A DNA stretch of 64,000 bases from NCBI RefSeq assembly GCF_001701025.1, contig NZ_CP016793.1, positions 8,866,001 to 8,930,000 of the forward strand, given 5' to 3'. Below the pieces are notes generated by a model. The model saw only the letters and a list, made by a program, of their open reading frames with translations. It made no database searches and was not told the DNA's origin. This DNA is from Lentzea guizhouensis. Lineage in GTDB: Bacteria; Actinomycetota; Actinomycetes; Mycobacteriales; Pseudonocardiaceae. Shown piece after piece: positions 62,732 to 64,000 of the stretch. The position numbers and the translations under genes were made by a program. Position 1 is the first letter of the stretch; each line of letters starts with the position of its first letter.

Positions 62732-64000
62732 ATGAAGGACCGCAAGGCGGTGCGGATCCCCGCGCCCGCCGGACGTTCCCAGTTCACCGGTGACGTGCCG
62801 GTCGTCGCTGTCGTGGGTGGCGGCATCGCGGGTCTCGCGGCGGCCACCCTGCTCGCCGAACGCGGGGCGCGGGTCGTGCTGTACGAGCGCGAGAGCTACC
62901 TGGGCGGCAGGGTCGGCGGGTGGCGCACGGAGCTCGCCGACGGCAGCGAAGTGACGATGACGCGCGGGTTCCACGCGTTCTTCCGGCAGTACTACAACCT
63001 GCGTTCGCTGCTGCGGCGGATCGACCCGGACGGCCGGGCGCTCACGCCGATGCCCGACTACCCGTTGTGGCACGCGCGGGGCGACCGCGACTCGTTCGCC
63101 GGGATGCCGACGACCGCGCCGTGGAACGTGCTGGCGTTCCTGCGGCGCAGCCCCACGTTCCGCTGGCGCGACCTGCCGGACATCAACCCCGAGGCGGCGC
63201 TGAAGCTGCTGGACGTGTCGGTTCCCGGGGTCTACGACGAGCTCGACGGCATCGACGCCGCCGAGTACCTGGAGCGGGTGCGGTTCCCGGAGGCGGCGCA
63301 CGCGCTCGCGTTCGAGGTGTTCTCGCGCAGCTTCTTCGCGCACCCGCGGGACATGTCGGCCGCGGAGCTCGCCGTCATGTTCCACATCTACTTCCTCGGC
63401 TCGAACGAGGGGCTGCTGTTCGACGTCGCGGCCGACCCGTTCCCGCACGGGCTGTGGGACCCGCTCGGCCAGCGCCTCCTCGAGCTGGGCGCCGACGTGC
63501 GCACCGGTGTGGGCGTCGAGTCGGTGAAACGGGGTGGGACCAAGCGTTTCACCGTCACCACCGGGGACGGTGTGGTGGACGCCGACGCCGTGGTGCTCGC
63601 CGCCGACGTCAACGGGCTGCGCGCCGTCGTCGAGTCCTCACCGGACCTCGGCGACGCGGACTGGCGGGCGCGCGTCACCGGGTTGCGGACCGCGCCGCCG
63701 TTCCTGGTGTCGCGGTACTGGCTCGACCGGCCGGTCGACCGGCCCGGGTTCATCGGCACCAGCGGCTACGACCTGCTCGACAACGTCAGCGTGCTCGACG
63801 GCTACGAGCACGAGGCACGCGCCTGGGCGGCGCGCTCCGGTGGTTCGGTGGTGGAGCTGCACGGGTACGCCATCCCGTCCGATGTGGACGAAGCGGAGGC
63901 GAAGCGGCGGCTCTGGGACCAGCTGACCGAGGTCTACCCCGAGACGAAGGGCGCGAAGGTCGTCGACGAGCGGCACGAGTGGCGGGCCGACTGCCCGTTG
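62732..64000 (+). CDS. CrtU/CrtI-like carotenoid flavoenzyme, partial
   Basis: The first 423 codons of an FAD-dependent oxidoreductase; the C-terminus lies beyond the window. The dinucleotide fold is 'VVAVVGGGIAGLAAATLLAE' and the second FAD motif 'YERESYLGGRVGGW'. 'TRGFHAFFRQYYNLRSLLRR' and 'FEVFSRSFFAHPRDMSAAEL' resemble actinobacterial isorenieratene-synthase/beta-carotene desaturase proteins more than plain phytoene desaturases. It would desaturate or aromatise carotenoid end groups at the membrane. The ATG at 62732 follows CGGGAG. Other carotenoid genes may follow outside the window. Confidence 0.78.
   Translation, partial: MKDRKAVRIPAPAGRSQFTGDVPVVAVVGGGIAGLAAATLLAERGARVVLYERESYLGGRVGGWRTELADGSEVTMTRGFHAFFRQYYNLRSLLRRIDPDGRALTPMPDYPLWHARGDRDSFAGMPTTAPWNVLAFLRRSPTFRWRDLPDINPEAALKLLDVSVPGVYDELDGIDAAEYLERVRFPEAAHALAFEVFSRSFFAHPRDMSAAELAVMFHIYFLGSNEGLLFDVAADPFPHGLWDPLGQRLLELGADVRTGVGVESVKRGGTKRFTVTTGDGVVDADAVVLAADVNGLRAVVESSPDLGDADWRARVTGLRTAPPFLVSRYWLDRPVDRPGFIGTSGYDLLDNVSVLDGYEHEARAWAARSGGSVVELHGYAIPSDVDEAEAKRRLWDQLTEVYPETKGAKVVDERHEWRADCPL

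Overview
The window is very GC-rich actinomycete chromosome: many GTG starts, 4-nt ATGA/GTGA overlaps, twin sugar-ABC loci without their own ATPase, SARP/BTAD, ROK and MmyB-type regulators, and a cytoplasmic multi-HAMP hybrid kinase. The style suits Pseudonocardiales (Lentzea/Saccharothrix-like). That placement is inference; no rRNA, tRNA or marker gene is present.

Layout. 1-2.7 kb: a DHA2-type MFS exporter (cut by the window edge) and a thioredoxin-reductase-like flavoprotein, separated by a GGTCAGGC repeat array. 2.8-13.1 kb: a galactoside-type locus with ROK regulator, GH36 alpha-galactosidase, solute-binding lipoprotein and two permeases, divergent from a secreted DUF4832-like protein with a carbohydrate-binding domain, a Gfo/Idh/MocA oxidoreductase and a badly frameshifted ROK sugar kinase. 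13.5-23.4 kb: plant cell-wall degradation, with a secreted SGNH-GH5_8 mannanase-FnIII-CBM2 fusion divergent from a tight operon of PL11 rhamnogalacturonan lyase and four GH43 enzymes, the last frameshifted. 23.4-24.8 kb: terminator, a perfectly symmetric fold-back element and an IS630-family element. 24.8-29.6 kb: a candidate secreted TNT-type NAD-glycohydrolase toxin with a small putative immunity partner, an unknown protein, a PLP decarboxylase and an M20 peptidase. 30-37 kb: a second ABC sugar locus (cupin, DUF6807/PmoA-like protein, oxidoreductase, binding protein, permeases) divergent from a secreted beta-helix protein. An exact LacI-type operator copy links it to the pectin locus 20 kb away.

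37-43.8 kb: MmyB-type regulator and frameshifted aldo-keto reductase, HAAS-domain protein with a 5'-truncated PadR remnant, then a stress-like group (SDR, MBL hydrolase, alcohol dehydrogenase, small acidic and helical proteins) with putative SigB/SigF-type promoters. 43.8-48.4 kb: a compact type III polyketide synthase cluster (UbiA prenyltransferase, UbiG-like methyltransferase, acyl-CoA dehydrogenase, PKS, SDR). 48.5-51.6 kb: DUF2231 and DUF2243 membrane proteins, an Nramp transporter and manganese catalase. 51.8-62.5 kb: BTAD regulator and a signalling block with STAS antagonist, RsbW-like ATPase, a seven-HAMP-repeat hybrid kinase and a PAS-SpoIIE phosphatase, the last two separated by a 15-bp minisatellite with 33 identical central copies. 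The window ends inside a CrtU/CrtI-like carotenoid flavoenzyme.

The strongest discovery candidates are the TNT toxin/immunity pair, the type III PKS cluster, the shared operator regulon, the stress-promoter/partner-switching neighbourhood and the minisatellite that has apparently reached the 5' end of the SpoIIE gene.
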